From NCBI GenBank assembly GCA_002437245.1, contig DJOQ01000028.1, positions 1-45,945 of the forward strand: 45,945 nt of DNA, written 5' to 3'. This DNA comes from Ruminococcaceae bacterium UBA6434 (GTDB lineage Bacteria; Bacillota; Clostridia; Oscillospirales; Acutalibacteraceae). The position numbers and the translations under genes are program-made. How positions within the stretch are numbered: position 1 is the first letter of the stretch; the number at the start of each line of letters is the position of its first letter. Shown one piece after another: positions 24,548 to 32,382 of the stretch. A model generated the notes under the pieces. The model was not told where the DNA came from. It saw only the letters and a program-made list of their open reading frames with translations, and made no database searches.

Positions 24548-24996
24548 AAGAACAATCAGCAGCAGGAATCCTCGAAACAACAATCGAAAAGGTAAAAAAT
24601 CTCGTCAACGTAAGCACAATAATCGGCGAACCGATGAATATTGACGGCGGCATTACAATAATTCCGGTGTCTAAGGTGACTTACGGCTTTGCTTCGGGCG
24701 GTTCCGATTTCCCGTCAAAGACCAATAAAGAGATTTTCGGCGGCGGCGGCGGAGCCGGCGTTACCATCACTCCGGTAGCATTCCTCGTTATTTCCGACGG
24801 CGAAGTTACCATTAAACACATCACGGCATTTGATAATGCTGCCGAAAGAGTTGTTAACCTCGTTCCCGAAATGTTCGATAAGGTTACTTCCGTAGTTAAT
24901 AAGGCAAAGAAAGAAAAAGAAAAAGCAGCTTCAAATGACGCCGCTGAATATGTTTCCGCAGTTCCCGCAGAGGACGTTTCTTCCGATAATAAGTAA
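24544..24996 (+). CDS. ytfJ: Spore protein YtfJ (GerW family)
   Basis: A 150-residue GerW-family protein. Conserved blocks are IGEPMNIDGGITIIPVSKV, GFASGGSDF, FGGGGGAGVTITPVAFLVI and a C-terminal helix-rich Lys tail. In B. subtilis the protein is made in the forespore and needed for normal germination. It is also kept in some Clostridia that are not known to sporulate, so its presence does not prove sporulation. It is coupled to the DUF2953 gene by a 4-base overlap. Confidence 0.93.
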   Translation: MKEQSAAGILETTIEKVKNLVNVSTIIGEPMNIDGGITIIPVSKVTYGFASGGSDFPSKTNKEIFGGGGGAGVTITPVAFLVISDGEVTIKHITAFDNAAERVVNLVPEMFDKVTSVVNKAKKEKEKAASNDAAEYVSAVPAEDVSSDNK

Positions 24997-25028
24997 AGCG
25001 TTTCTCAAATTTCATAATAATAAATCTG

Positions 25029-25060
25029 CCGCCTGCATATTTTAAAAATATGGCAGGTGG
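25029..25060 (+). promoter_or_regulatory. Hairpin covering the dacF ribosome site
   Basis: CCGCCTG-CATATTT (25029-25042) pairs with AAATATG-G-CAGGTGG (25046-25060): 14 pairs with one G-T wobble and one bulged G, around a 3-base loop. The 3' arm contains AGGTGG, the ribosome site for the TTG at 25066. There is no T-tract directly after it. It could limit translation or act as the ytfJ mRNA 3' end. Confidence 0.6.
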
Positions 25061-25065
25061 TTGAT

Positions 25066-26223
25066 TTGTATAAAAGACTTTTTTGCGTTTTTTTATCTGT
25101 TGCTTTGGCAGTATTGTGCACCGTTCCGGTTTTCGCCGAAAACAAAGAGCTTAATTTAAGCGCGCGTGCGGCGGTTTTGATGACGAGCGACACCCTTGAG
25201 GTCGTATATGCAAAAAACGAGCACGAAAGGTTGCCTATGGCGAGCACGACAAAAATTATGACGGCACTTTTGGCTCTCGAATATAAAAGTCCCGACGAAA
25301 TAATTACGGTTCATAAAGAGGCTGTGTCTGTCGAGGGAACGTCAATGGGGCTTCTCCCAGGTGACAGCGTTTCGGTAAAAACGCTTGCGTGCGGCATGCT
25401 TCTCACATCCGGCAATGACGCCGCAAATGTCGCGGCATACGCAGTTTCAGGCAGTATAGATGAATTTACCGCGCTTATGAACCAAAGGGCAAAAGAGCTT
25501 AATATGAATGATACTTCGTTTGAAACGCCTTCGGGGCTTGACAGCGAAAATCATTATTCTACCGCATATGATATGGCGTTGCTCGGGGCTAAGGCAATTA
25601 AAAATCCCGAGTTTTTAAGTATTTGCTCTAAAAAAAGTATGAGCGTCAGTTACGGCAATCCGCCGTACCGCAGAACTCTTACAAACCATAACAGGCTCCT
25701 TACCATAGACGAAGACTGCATAGGAATTAAGACGGGTTTTACCAAAAAGAGCGGCAGATGTCTTGTCTCGGCAGTGAGACGCGGCGGCGTAACGCTCATT
25801 GCGGTTACGTTAAATGCGCCCGATGATTGGAACGACCACGAAAAAATGTATGATTACGGCTTTCCCGTCGTCAAAAACCGCACTCTTCCCTGCGACCTCT
25901 CGGACGTTAGGTTAAACGTTGTCGGCTCGGATAAATCTTCGGTGGGCGTAAAGCTTTTATATACGCCGTATTTTGCCTCGCTGAAAAATTCCGAACCCGA
26001 GGTCTTGATTTGCCTTGATAAATTTGAATATGCCCCCGTTGAGTGCGGCAAAAATGTCGGAACCGCATATTATCGGTTAAACGGGGAAGTTTTGTCCGAA
26101 GTGCCGATAGTGACTTCGGAAAGTGCCGATTATATATCGGACCCCCAAAAAACTCAAAAAAAGTCGTTACTGCAAAAGATTAAAAATTTTTTAGGAAAGT
26201 GCTTTGGTGAAAAATATGACTGA
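25066..26223 (+). CDS. dacF: D-alanyl-D-alanine carboxypeptidase (DacF/PBP5-like)
   Basis: A 385-residue penicillin-binding protein of the low-molecular-weight type, trimming the terminal D-Ala of peptidoglycan stems outside the membrane. A signal peptide (1-24, cut after VFA) precedes the S11 peptidase domain with all three motifs: STTK at 60-63, SGN at 115-117 and KTG (GIKTGF, about 225). A C-terminal beta domain and a short basic amphipathic tail (KSLLQKIKNFLGKCF) would tether it to the membrane. TTG 25066 is chosen because it puts the signal peptide at the N-terminus and gives a ribosome-site spacing of about 5; GTG 25057 lies within the ribosome site. Confidence 0.9.
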   Translation: MYKRLFCVFLSVALAVLCTVPVFAENKELNLSARAAVLMTSDTLEVVYAKNEHERLPMASTTKIMTALLALEYKSPDEIITVHKEAVSVEGTSMGLLPGDSVSVKTLACGMLLTSGNDAANVAAYAVSGSIDEFTALMNQRAKELNMNDTSFETPSGLDSENHYSTAYDMALLGAKAIKNPEFLSICSKKSMSVSYGNPPYRRTLTNHNRLLTIDEDCIGIKTGFTKKSGRCLVSAVRRGGVTLIAVTLNAPDDWNDHEKMYDYGFPVVKNRTLPCDLSDVRLNVVGSDKSSVGVKLLYTPYFASLKNSEPEVLICLDKFEYAPVECGKNVGTAYYRLNGEVLSEVPIVTSESADYISDPQKTQKKSLLQKIKNFLGKCFGEKYD

Positions 26224-26980
26224 TGTGAAGATCAGACTGCAAAAATTTATGGCTGAGAGCGGCGTCGCTTCAAGAAGAAAATCCGAGGAGCTGATAGCGG
26301 CAGGTAAAGTCAAGGTAAACGGAAAAATCGCGTGTGTGGGCGATAAGGTAAATCCCAAAACCGACAAAGTTGTGGTTGCGGGCAAAAAGCTCAGCGCGCC
26401 GAAAGAAAATGTCTATATTATGCTTAATAAACCGCGCGGATTTATTACGACAATGAGCGACGAGATGGACAGAAAATGTGTTGCGGAGCTTGTAAGCGAT
26501 ATAGACGCGAGAATATATCCCGTCGGCAGACTTGACCGTGAAAGCGAGGGCCTTTTGCTTATGACAAACGACGGCGAATTTGCCAACGCTTTAACTCACC
26601 CGTCAATGCACGTGCCAAAAACCTATCGCGTTACAATACATCCGTCTCTTTCAAAGGAGCAGAGAGCGGCTCTTGAAAACGGTGTGGAAATTGACGGTAA
26701 AATGACATTGCCGTCAGAAGTCCGCGTAGTCTCACGCGAAGAGGGCCGCGTGGTTATCGAGCTTACGATTTTCGAGGGCAGAAACCGCCAGATAAGAAAA
26801 ATGTGCGAAAGCCTCGGGCTTGAGGTCGCAAGGCTCAAACGTATTAAGATAGGCTCCGTAAAGCTCGGAATGTTAAAGACGGGCGATTACCGCCACCTTA
26901 CGCCCGACGAAGTGCACGCGCTTATGACGTCGGCGGAGCAAAGCGGCAATTTGAGGCGCGGATTAAATGATAAAATTTGA
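26207..26980 (+). CDS. rluB: Pseudouridine synthase, RluB/RsuA family
   Basis: A 257-residue enzyme isomerising a uridine of ribosomal RNA to pseudouridine (23S position 2605 for RluB). The N-terminal S4 RNA-binding domain (IRLQKFMAESGVASRRKSEEL) is followed by the catalytic domain with Asp in VGRLDRESEGLLLMTNDG and the EGRNRQIRKM block. It overlaps the dacF end; GTG 26207 has AGGAAAG seven bases upstream, while ATG 26216 is an alternative. In B. subtilis spmA and spmB lie between the carboxypeptidase gene and rluB; here they are missing. Confidence 0.92.
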   Translation: MKNMTDVKIRLQKFMAESGVASRRKSEELIAAGKVKVNGKIACVGDKVNPKTDKVVVAGKKLSAPKENVYIMLNKPRGFITTMSDEMDRKCVAELVSDIDARIYPVGRLDRESEGLLLMTNDGEFANALTHPSMHVPKTYRVTIHPSLSKEQRAALENGVEIDGKMTLPSEVRVVSREEGRVVIELTIFEGRNRQIRKMCESLGLEVARLKRIKIGSVKLGMLKTGDYRHLTPDEVHALMTSAEQSGNLRRGLNDKI

Positions 26981-27338
26981 GTGTGTTACGGAATTATCCG
27001 AATTGCAAAGTCTCTTTCCCGAAGAAACGCTTTGCGATAACGTGCGTTACGCCGCGTATAAAACAGAATATGGCGGCAATGATTTTTCACTGCTGTTTTC
27101 CTTAAACGGAAATAACTGCATTTTAGAGCGCATAAAATCGGATAAGAACGAGCCGTCCGTTATCGACGGATTGTTTCGTTCGGCGCTTGATTTTGCTTTT
27201 CGACGCGGCTTTGATACGGCGGTTTGCCGTCTTTCCGAATTTTCGGACGAGCTTATTTCTCTCGGCTTTTCACAAAAAGACGGCGCCTTTTCGGGAAATA
27301 CGGCTGACCTTTTACGGGGAAAATGCCGTAAACATTGA
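26967..27338 (+). CDS. Unrecognised small protein
   Basis: A 123-residue protein I do not recognise, starting MIKFECVTELSELQSLFPEE. It has alternating strand and helix segments: a strand near 38-46 (DFSLLFSLNGN), a helix with DGLFRSALDFAFRRG, then a strand TAVCRL. That order loosely recalls the C-terminal half of an acetyltransferase (GNAT) fold but lacks a clear acetyl-CoA loop. It overlaps rluB by 14 bases and shares the local codon style, which supports translation. The gene could also be a fast-evolving lineage-specific partner of rluB. A promoter for the next operon begins at its stop. Confidence 0.65.
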   Translation: MIKFECVTELSELQSLFPEETLCDNVRYAAYKTEYGGNDFSLLFSLNGNNCILERIKSDKNEPSVIDGLFRSALDFAFRRGFDTAVCRLSEFSDELISLGFSQKDGAFSGNTADLLRGKCRKH

Positions 27339-27363
27339 CAACGGCGGTTTAAAATAGTAAAAT
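27335..27363 (+). promoter_or_regulatory. Near-consensus promoter ahead of the yicC operon
   Basis: TTGACA (27335-27340), 17 bases, TAAAAT (27358-27363). It starts within the stop of the preceding ORF and would initiate near 27370, immediately before the hairpin at 27373. Confidence 0.65.
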
Positions 27364-27372
27364 ATTATAACT

Positions 27373-27424
27373 AAAAGCGAGGGTAACCCCGTCTTATTAA
27401 ATTCGGGGTTTCGCTTTATTTTTT
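27373..27424 (+). terminator. Terminator/attenuator hairpin in the yicC leader
   Basis: AAAGCG (27374-27379) pairs with CGCTTT (27412-27417), and AACCCCG (27385-27391) with CGGGGTT (27404-27410); an A plus TTTTTT follow (27418-27424). It may end the rluB transcript, or attenuate transcription from the promoter at 27335. Confidence 0.65.
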
Positions 27425-27468
27425 ATGCGGCGTATTTTATGCGCAATTTAAACACAGGGGCAACCGAT

Positions 27469-28347
27469 ATGATTAAAAGTATGACAGGTTACGGCAAGAG
27501 CGAGCAGACAATCGATTCGCTCAATGTGACCGTTGAAATAAAAAGTGTAAATCACCGTTATTTTGAATTTTCGGCAAGAGTGCCGAGAGAGTACGGTTTT
27601 CTTGAGGAAAAGCTCAAAAAATACTGTAATTCGCTGATAACCCGCGGAAAAGTCGAGTGCTACGTCTCGGTTGAGGACCTTGAGGAGCGCGAGATGGAGG
27701 TAAATGTCAATGAGACTCTCGCCGCCGGATATGTCAAGGCGTTAAAAGAGCTTTCCGAAAGGTTCGCTCTCAAAGACGATATATCGGCTGTAACGCTTTC
27801 GCGCTATCCCGACGTCATAACGCTTCATAAAACGTCCGATGATGAGGAGCGAATTTGGAATGCGGTAAAGACAGTTGCCGAAACCGCCGTTTCAAAGTTT
27901 ATTGAAATGCGCGAGACCGAGGGCAGCAAGCTCAGAGGGGATATACTCTCAAGAGCGGATTATATTATCGAGTGCGTCGAGTTCATCGAGAGCCGTTCTC
28001 CCGAGACAGTAAGAGAATATAACGAAAAACTGAAACAGCGTATGAAAGAGCTTCTCGGCGACGCGTCGGTAGATGAGCAAAGACTTTTAAACGAAGCCGC
28101 AATTTATGCCGACAAAATAGCGGTCGATGAAGAAACCGTAAGACTTCGCAGTCATATTTCACAGCTTCGTGAATTTATGAATTCAAGCGAGGCAATAGGC
28201 AGAAAGCTTGATTTTCTCGTTCAGGAAATAAACCGTGAGGCAAATACCATCGGCTCTAAGGCGCAGGACGTCGATATAGCAAAAAAGGTCATCGCCATAA
28301 AGGCGGAGGTCGAAAAAATTCGCGAGCAGGTTCAAAATATTGAGTGA
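27469..28347 (+). CDS. yicC: YicC family protein (endoribonuclease YicC)
   Basis: A 292-residue protein beginning MIKSMTGYGKSE, the family signature, with an N-terminal YicC domain (about 1-155) and a C-terminal DUF1732 domain ending in REANTIGSKAQD and a helix EVEKIREQVQNIE. YicC proteins have been reported as RNases acting on small or messenger RNA. The ATG at 27469 follows CAGGGG with 8 bases; the ATG at 27439 adds residues unlike the family. It heads yicC-remA-gmk-rpoZ-priA, a conserved Firmicute order, behind a leader with a terminator-like hairpin. Confidence 0.93.
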   Translation: MIKSMTGYGKSEQTIDSLNVTVEIKSVNHRYFEFSARVPREYGFLEEKLKKYCNSLITRGKVECYVSVEDLEEREMEVNVNETLAAGYVKALKELSERFALKDDISAVTLSRYPDVITLHKTSDDEERIWNAVKTVAETAVSKFIEMRETEGSKLRGDILSRADYIIECVEFIESRSPETVREYNEKLKQRMKELLGDASVDEQRLLNEAAIYADKIAVDEETVRLRSHISQLREFMNSSEAIGRKLDFLVQEINREANTIGSKAQDVDIAKKVIAIKAEVEKIREQVQNIE

Positions 28348-28359
28348 GGAAGTCAGCAA

Positions 28360-28614
28360 ATGAAGCTAATCAACATAGGTTTCGGAAATGCGGTAAACGC
28401 AGACCGAATCTTGGCGGTGGCAGGTCCCGAGTCGGCACCGATAAAACGAATAGTGCAAGAGGCAAAAGAGCAGAAAATGCTCATTGACGCAACGCAGGGG
28501 CGAAAGACCCGCGCCGTCATAATTACCGACAGCAACCATGTTATATTAACTTATTTGCAGGCGGAGACCATTATGGCTCGCTTTAATGACGACAGCGATA
28601 AGGAGCAGGCATAA
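28360..28614 (+). CDS. remA: RemA family regulator (DUF370)
   Basis: An 84-residue DNA-binding protein. Conserved blocks are LINIGFGNAVNADRILAV, PESAPIKRIV and DATQGRKTRAVIITDSNH, matching RemA, which in B. subtilis activates extracellular-matrix and osmoprotection genes by a nucleosome-like multimer. It lies 12 bases after yicC; its stop shares one base with the gmk ATG (TAATG). Confidence 0.94.
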   Translation: MKLINIGFGNAVNADRILAVAGPESAPIKRIVQEAKEQKMLIDATQGRKTRAVIITDSNHVILTYLQAETIMARFNDDSDKEQA

Positions 28615-29180
28615 TGGAACAAAAAAAGGGAAAGCTTATATTATTTTCCGGCCCGTCGGGCGTCGGCAAGGACACGCTCCTTGACATACTTTTGAGAAAA
28701 GACCCGACGCTTCAAAAATCAATTTCGATAACAACGCGTCTGAAACGCGAAAACGAGCGCGACGGTGTTGATTATTACTTCATAACTCCCGATGACTTCG
28801 AGGCGATGCTCGATCACGGCGATGTACTTGAATTTGCAAAGTACGGCAAAAACCTTTACGGCACACCTAAAAAACCTGTTGACAAATGGCTGTCCGAGGG
28901 CAAAACGGTCATTTTGAAAATCGAAGTTCAGGGCGCAGCCAAAATCAAAAAAATGTATCCCTCGTCAACGGCGATTTTTATAATGCCGCCGTCGCTTGAA
29001 ATACTTGAGCACAGGCTTCGCTGCCGCGGTACCGAGGACGAGGACGACCTTGTAAGGCGCCTCGAAATTGCACGCTGTGAAATAGAAAAGAGTCACGGAT
29101 ACGATTACATTGTTATAAACGACGACCTTGAAGACGCCGCCGATGAAGTTTTGGATATAATAGAAAAAATAGATAAGTGA
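28614..29180 (+). CDS. gmk: Guanylate kinase
   Basis: A 188-residue cytosolic kinase converting GMP and ATP to GDP and ADP. The P-loop is FSGPSGVGKDTLL, with Asp in place of the more usual Ser/Thr after GVGK; the GMP-binding region is SITTRLKRENERDGVDYYFI, cited by its TTR and DGVDY parts. The lid and core blocks (LEFAKYGKNLYGTPK, LKIEVQGAAKIK) are normal. It is coupled to remA and followed by rpoZ, as in many Firmicutes. The P-loop Lys-Asp-Thr variant is common in Clostridia. Confidence 0.96.
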   Translation: MEQKKGKLILFSGPSGVGKDTLLDILLRKDPTLQKSISITTRLKRENERDGVDYYFITPDDFEAMLDHGDVLEFAKYGKNLYGTPKKPVDKWLSEGKTVILKIEVQGAAKIKKMYPSSTAIFIMPPSLEILEHRLRCRGTEDEDDLVRRLEIARCEIEKSHGYDYIVINDDLEDAADEVLDIIEKIDK

Positions 29181-29191
29181 GGTTTTGTTTT

Positions 29192-29401
29192 ATGTTCAAT
29201 CCCGATTTAAAAGACATTTTAAAAGACCATCTCAGCCGTTATTCTCTTGTTACCGCTACGGCTAAAAGAGCGAGAGAGATTTCGGAAAAAGCTGAAGAAG
29301 ACGGTGAAATAATGATAGAAAAGCCCGTCAGCATAGCTCTTGACGAGATTCTTTCCGGCAAGTACAAAATAATCGAACCGGAAGAGATAAGATATATATA
29401 A
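29192..29401 (+). CDS. rpoZ: RNA polymerase omega subunit
   Basis: A 69-residue subunit that helps fold and stabilise the beta-prime subunit. The family core is seen as SRYSLVTATAKRAREI and the later KPVSIALDEILSGKY. The ATG at 29192 lies nine bases after GAGG; the longer frame from GTG 29177 overlaps the gmk stop and begins inside that ribosome site. It follows gmk directly, the classic context. Confidence 0.9.
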   Translation: MFNPDLKDILKDHLSRYSLVTATAKRAREISEKAEEDGEIMIEKPVSIALDEILSGKYKIIEPEEIRYI

Positions 29402-29424
29402 GTTTATTTTAAGGGGTGTAGCGT

Positions 29425-31875
29425 ATGATAGCAAAAGTTGCGGTTGAAAATACCGCTTTCAGCTTTGATGACGCTTTTGACTATGCTATACCCGAAAAAC
29501 TCTCAAAAGACGTGCGTCCGGGTGTTCGTGTGCTCGTCCCTTTCGGTAGGGGCAGTAAGAAACGCCGGGGCGTCGTATTTGCTTTAAGGGAAAAATCAAA
29601 AGACGCAGTAAAGCTCAAAAATATCGCGGCGGTGCTCGACCCATCGCCGCTTCTTAATAATGAGATGCTGCGTCTTGCCGTATTTATGAAGGACGAGTAT
29701 TTTTGCACGCTGTATGAGGCGGTAAAGGCTATGCTGCCTACGGGTCTCGGGCTCAATATCGTTACCTCATATATAGTAAATCCCGATGTTACCGACGATA
29801 TGCTGACTTCTCTGTCACCGGACGAAAGAAGCGTGTTTTCATTCCTTTCGGATAAGAGCGTATATGTCCGCGGTGACAGACTTCTCAAAGAGCTCGGATT
29901 TAAACAGGATTTTCCGATTGCCGAGAAAATGGCGGATAAAGGCTTTCTTATCAGAAATATCGACTCCGTGCGGCGCATAGGCGACGCCACCGTAAAAATG
30001 GTTAAACTGTCGGAGTTCTATTCCGCCCTCAGAGAGCCGCCTAAATTTACCGCTAAGCAAAAGCAGGTAGTAAAGTTTATCACGGATACTGGCTCTGCGT
30101 CGGTAAAGGAAGTGTGCTATTTTACGGGCGTTACAACGGCTGTGATAACCACGCTTGAGCGTAAGGGCATATTGGAGTTTTTTGATAACGAGGTTTTCCG
30201 CCGTCCCAAATTTTTACACGGAGCAAATAAAGAGGATATAGTGCTGACGAGTGAGCAATCGGCAGCATTTAAGGATCTCTGCGGCAGGTTTCAAAGCGAC
30301 AAGGCAGAAACTTCGCTGCTTTTCGGCGTTACGGGCTCGGGCAAGACAAAAGTGTATATGCGCCTTATTGACGAGGTGTTGAAAACGGGCAAGGGCTGCA
30401 TAGTTATGGTGCCCGAAATTTCTCTTACTCCGCAGCTTCTGTCTCTTTTTTACAACCGTTACGGCGAAAATGTAGCGGTTTTCCACAGCGCCCTTTCAAT
30501 GGGCGAGAGGCTTGATGAATGGAAACGCGTAAAAAACGGAGACGCCAAAATAGCGCTTGGTACGCGCTCTGCGGTTTTTGCTCCGTTTGACGATCTCGGA
30601 CTCGTTATTATGGATGAAGAGCAGGAGGGCACGTATAAGTCGGAGATGTCTCCGCGCTATCATGCCAAAGATGTGGCTGCATTCCGCGTTGGGTGTCACA
30701 ACGGGCTTTTGCTTCTCGCCTCGGCAACCCCGTCGCTTACTTCATATGCGGCGGCAAAGAGCGGTATTTATTCGCTGAATGTGCTTAAAAACCGTTACGG
30801 CAATGCCGTTTTGCCCGAGGTTATAACAACTGAGATGAAATACGGAGCCGACCCGACAAAAATCAAAAATCTAAGCGACGAGTTATCTCAATCGCTTAAA
30901 GAAACTCTCGATAATAAAAAACAGGCAATATTGTTACTTAACCGCCGCGGTTACAATACTTTTGCTGCGTGCGAAAGCTGCGGTAAGGTAATGACTTGTC
31001 CGAATTGCAGTATTTCGCTTACATATCACAGTAAAAACGGCAGACTTATGTGCCATTATTGCGGATATTCGGAGCCTTTTACAAATGTTTGCCGTGAATG
31101 CGGTGAAAAAAGCGTTGTGTTTTCCGGAACGGGAACACAAAGACTCGAAGAGGAGCTTCACGACAGCTTCCCAAAGGCGCGTGTGCTTCGTCTTGACGCA
31201 GATACAACAACTTCGCGATATTCTTTTGAAAATTCACTAAAAAAGTTCACAAACGGCGAGTATGATATAATGTTAGGAACCCAAATGGTTGCAAAGGGGC
31301 TGGATTTTCCGAATGTTACGCTTGTCGGTATAATATCTATTGACCAGCAGCTTTACAACGATGATTATAAAAGCGCCGAGCGCACCTTTGACCTTTTAAC
31401 CCAGGTTATAGGAAGAGCCGGGCGCGGCGACAGCAGGGGAAAAGCCGTTATTCAGACCTCTTTTCCCGAAAATGAGATAATACGGCTTGCCGAAAAGCAG
31501 GATTTTGAGGCATTCTACAATTTGGAAATATCAATGCGTAAAGCCATGATTTATCCGCCGTACTGCAATCTCTGTGTTGTGTCGTTTACAGGCGCGGACG
31601 AGACGCTCACAAAGTCGGCGTCAAAGGTATTTTTAAATATGCTGAAGGAGCGGCAAAAGAGCGAGTTTCGCGATTTAAGTCTCATCGTTTTGGGGCCTAT
31701 TGCTCCGCGCATTTCAAAAATATCCGGCAAATATCGATTCCGCATAATAATAAAATGCAAAAACACAAAAAAATTCAGATTTTTCCTGTCGGGTCTTTTA
31801 AAGGATTACGCAAAGGACGGACGTTTCTCGGCGGTTACGGCGTTTGCGGATATAGATCCCGAGAGTATATTATGA
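29425..31875 (+). CDS. priA: Primosomal protein N' (PriA helicase)
   Basis: An 816-residue replication-restart helicase that rebuilds forks after collapse. Domains in order: 3' DNA-binding domain (about 1-105), winged helix, helicase lobe 1 with Walker A GVTGSGKT at 301-308 and Walker B IMDEEQEGTYKSE, eight-cysteine zinc region (CESCGKVMTCPNC and CHYCGYSEPF, NVCRECG), helicase lobe 2 with QVIGRAGRG, and the C-terminal domain. The box reads DEEQ where many PriA proteins have DEEH. The length is in the usual 730-830 range. The ribosome site is AAGGGGTG. Confidence 0.96.
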   Translation: MIAKVAVENTAFSFDDAFDYAIPEKLSKDVRPGVRVLVPFGRGSKKRRGVVFALREKSKDAVKLKNIAAVLDPSPLLNNEMLRLAVFMKDEYFCTLYEAVKAMLPTGLGLNIVTSYIVNPDVTDDMLTSLSPDERSVFSFLSDKSVYVRGDRLLKELGFKQDFPIAEKMADKGFLIRNIDSVRRIGDATVKMVKLSEFYSALREPPKFTAKQKQVVKFITDTGSASVKEVCYFTGVTTAVITTLERKGILEFFDNEVFRRPKFLHGANKEDIVLTSEQSAAFKDLCGRFQSDKAETSLLFGVTGSGKTKVYMRLIDEVLKTGKGCIVMVPEISLTPQLLSLFYNRYGENVAVFHSALSMGERLDEWKRVKNGDAKIALGTRSAVFAPFDDLGLVIMDEEQEGTYKSEMSPRYHAKDVAAFRVGCHNGLLLLASATPSLTSYAAAKSGIYSLNVLKNRYGNAVLPEVITTEMKYGADPTKIKNLSDELSQSLKETLDNKKQAILLLNRRGYNTFAACESCGKVMTCPNCSISLTYHSKNGRLMCHYCGYSEPFTNVCRECGEKSVVFSGTGTQRLEEELHDSFPKARVLRLDADTTTSRYSFENSLKKFTNGEYDIMLGTQMVAKGLDFPNVTLVGIISIDQQLYNDDYKSAERTFDLLTQVIGRAGRGDSRGKAVIQTSFPENEIIRLAEKQDFEAFYNLEISMRKAMIYPPYCNLCVVSFTGADETLTKSASKVFLNMLKERQKSEFRDLSLIVLGPIAPRISKISGKYRFRIIIKCKNTKKFRFFLSGLLKDYAKDGRFSAVTAFADIDPESIL

Positions 31876-31885
31876 GGTGAAAAAG

Positions 31886-32371
31886 ATGGGAATCAGACAA
31901 ATCAGGGTAAACGACGACCCGATACTTCGCAAGGTCAGCCGTCCCGTTGAAAACTTTGACGCAAAACTCTTTAAATTGCTTGACGATATGCGCGATACCC
32001 TTTACGATGCCGATGGCTGCGGTCTTGCCGCCGTTCAGGTGGGAATGCTCAAAAGAGTGGTAGTTGTAGATGTCGGCGACGGTCTTATAGAGCTTATAAA
32101 TCCGGAAATAGTCGAGAGCGACGGAGTTCAGTACGAGATGGAGGGTTGCCTCTCGCTTCCCGGGAAAAGCGGCATTACGGTTCGTCCGAAAACCGTGAAG
32201 GTAAGAGCGCAAAACAGAGATGGTAAATGGTGCCTTTATAAGGGTGAGGACCTTAAAGCGCGCGCTTTTTGCCATGAGATAGACCATCTTGACGGCCATC
32301 TCTATATTGAGCGCCTTGCACCAGAAGAGGTTGTGGAGCGTATACGCCGCGAAAGCGGAAAAATAGACTGA
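31886..32371 (+). CDS. def: Peptide deformylase
   Basis: A 161-residue metalloenzyme removing the formyl group from nascent N-terminal methionine. All three motifs are present: GCGLAAVQ, EGCLSLPG (metal-binding Cys) and HEIDHLDG (HEXXH). The start is ATG 31886, six bases after GAGGTG; the GTG of that ribosome site at 31877 is not a likely start. It precedes fmt, whose product adds the formyl group that this enzyme removes. Confidence 0.97.
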   Translation: MGIRQIRVNDDPILRKVSRPVENFDAKLFKLLDDMRDTLYDADGCGLAAVQVGMLKRVVVVDVGDGLIELINPEIVESDGVQYEMEGCLSLPGKSGITVRPKTVKVRAQNRDGKWCLYKGEDLKARAFCHEIDHLDGHLYIERLAPEEVVERIRRESGKID

Positions 32372-32382
32372 TGAGGTAATTT

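Noticed and set aside
30603..30645. PriA Walker B box reading DEEQ instead of DEEH as a sign of inactivation
   Set aside because: The two acidic residues needed for ATP hydrolysis are present, all other motifs are intact, and this variant is, as I recall, common in clostridial PriA.
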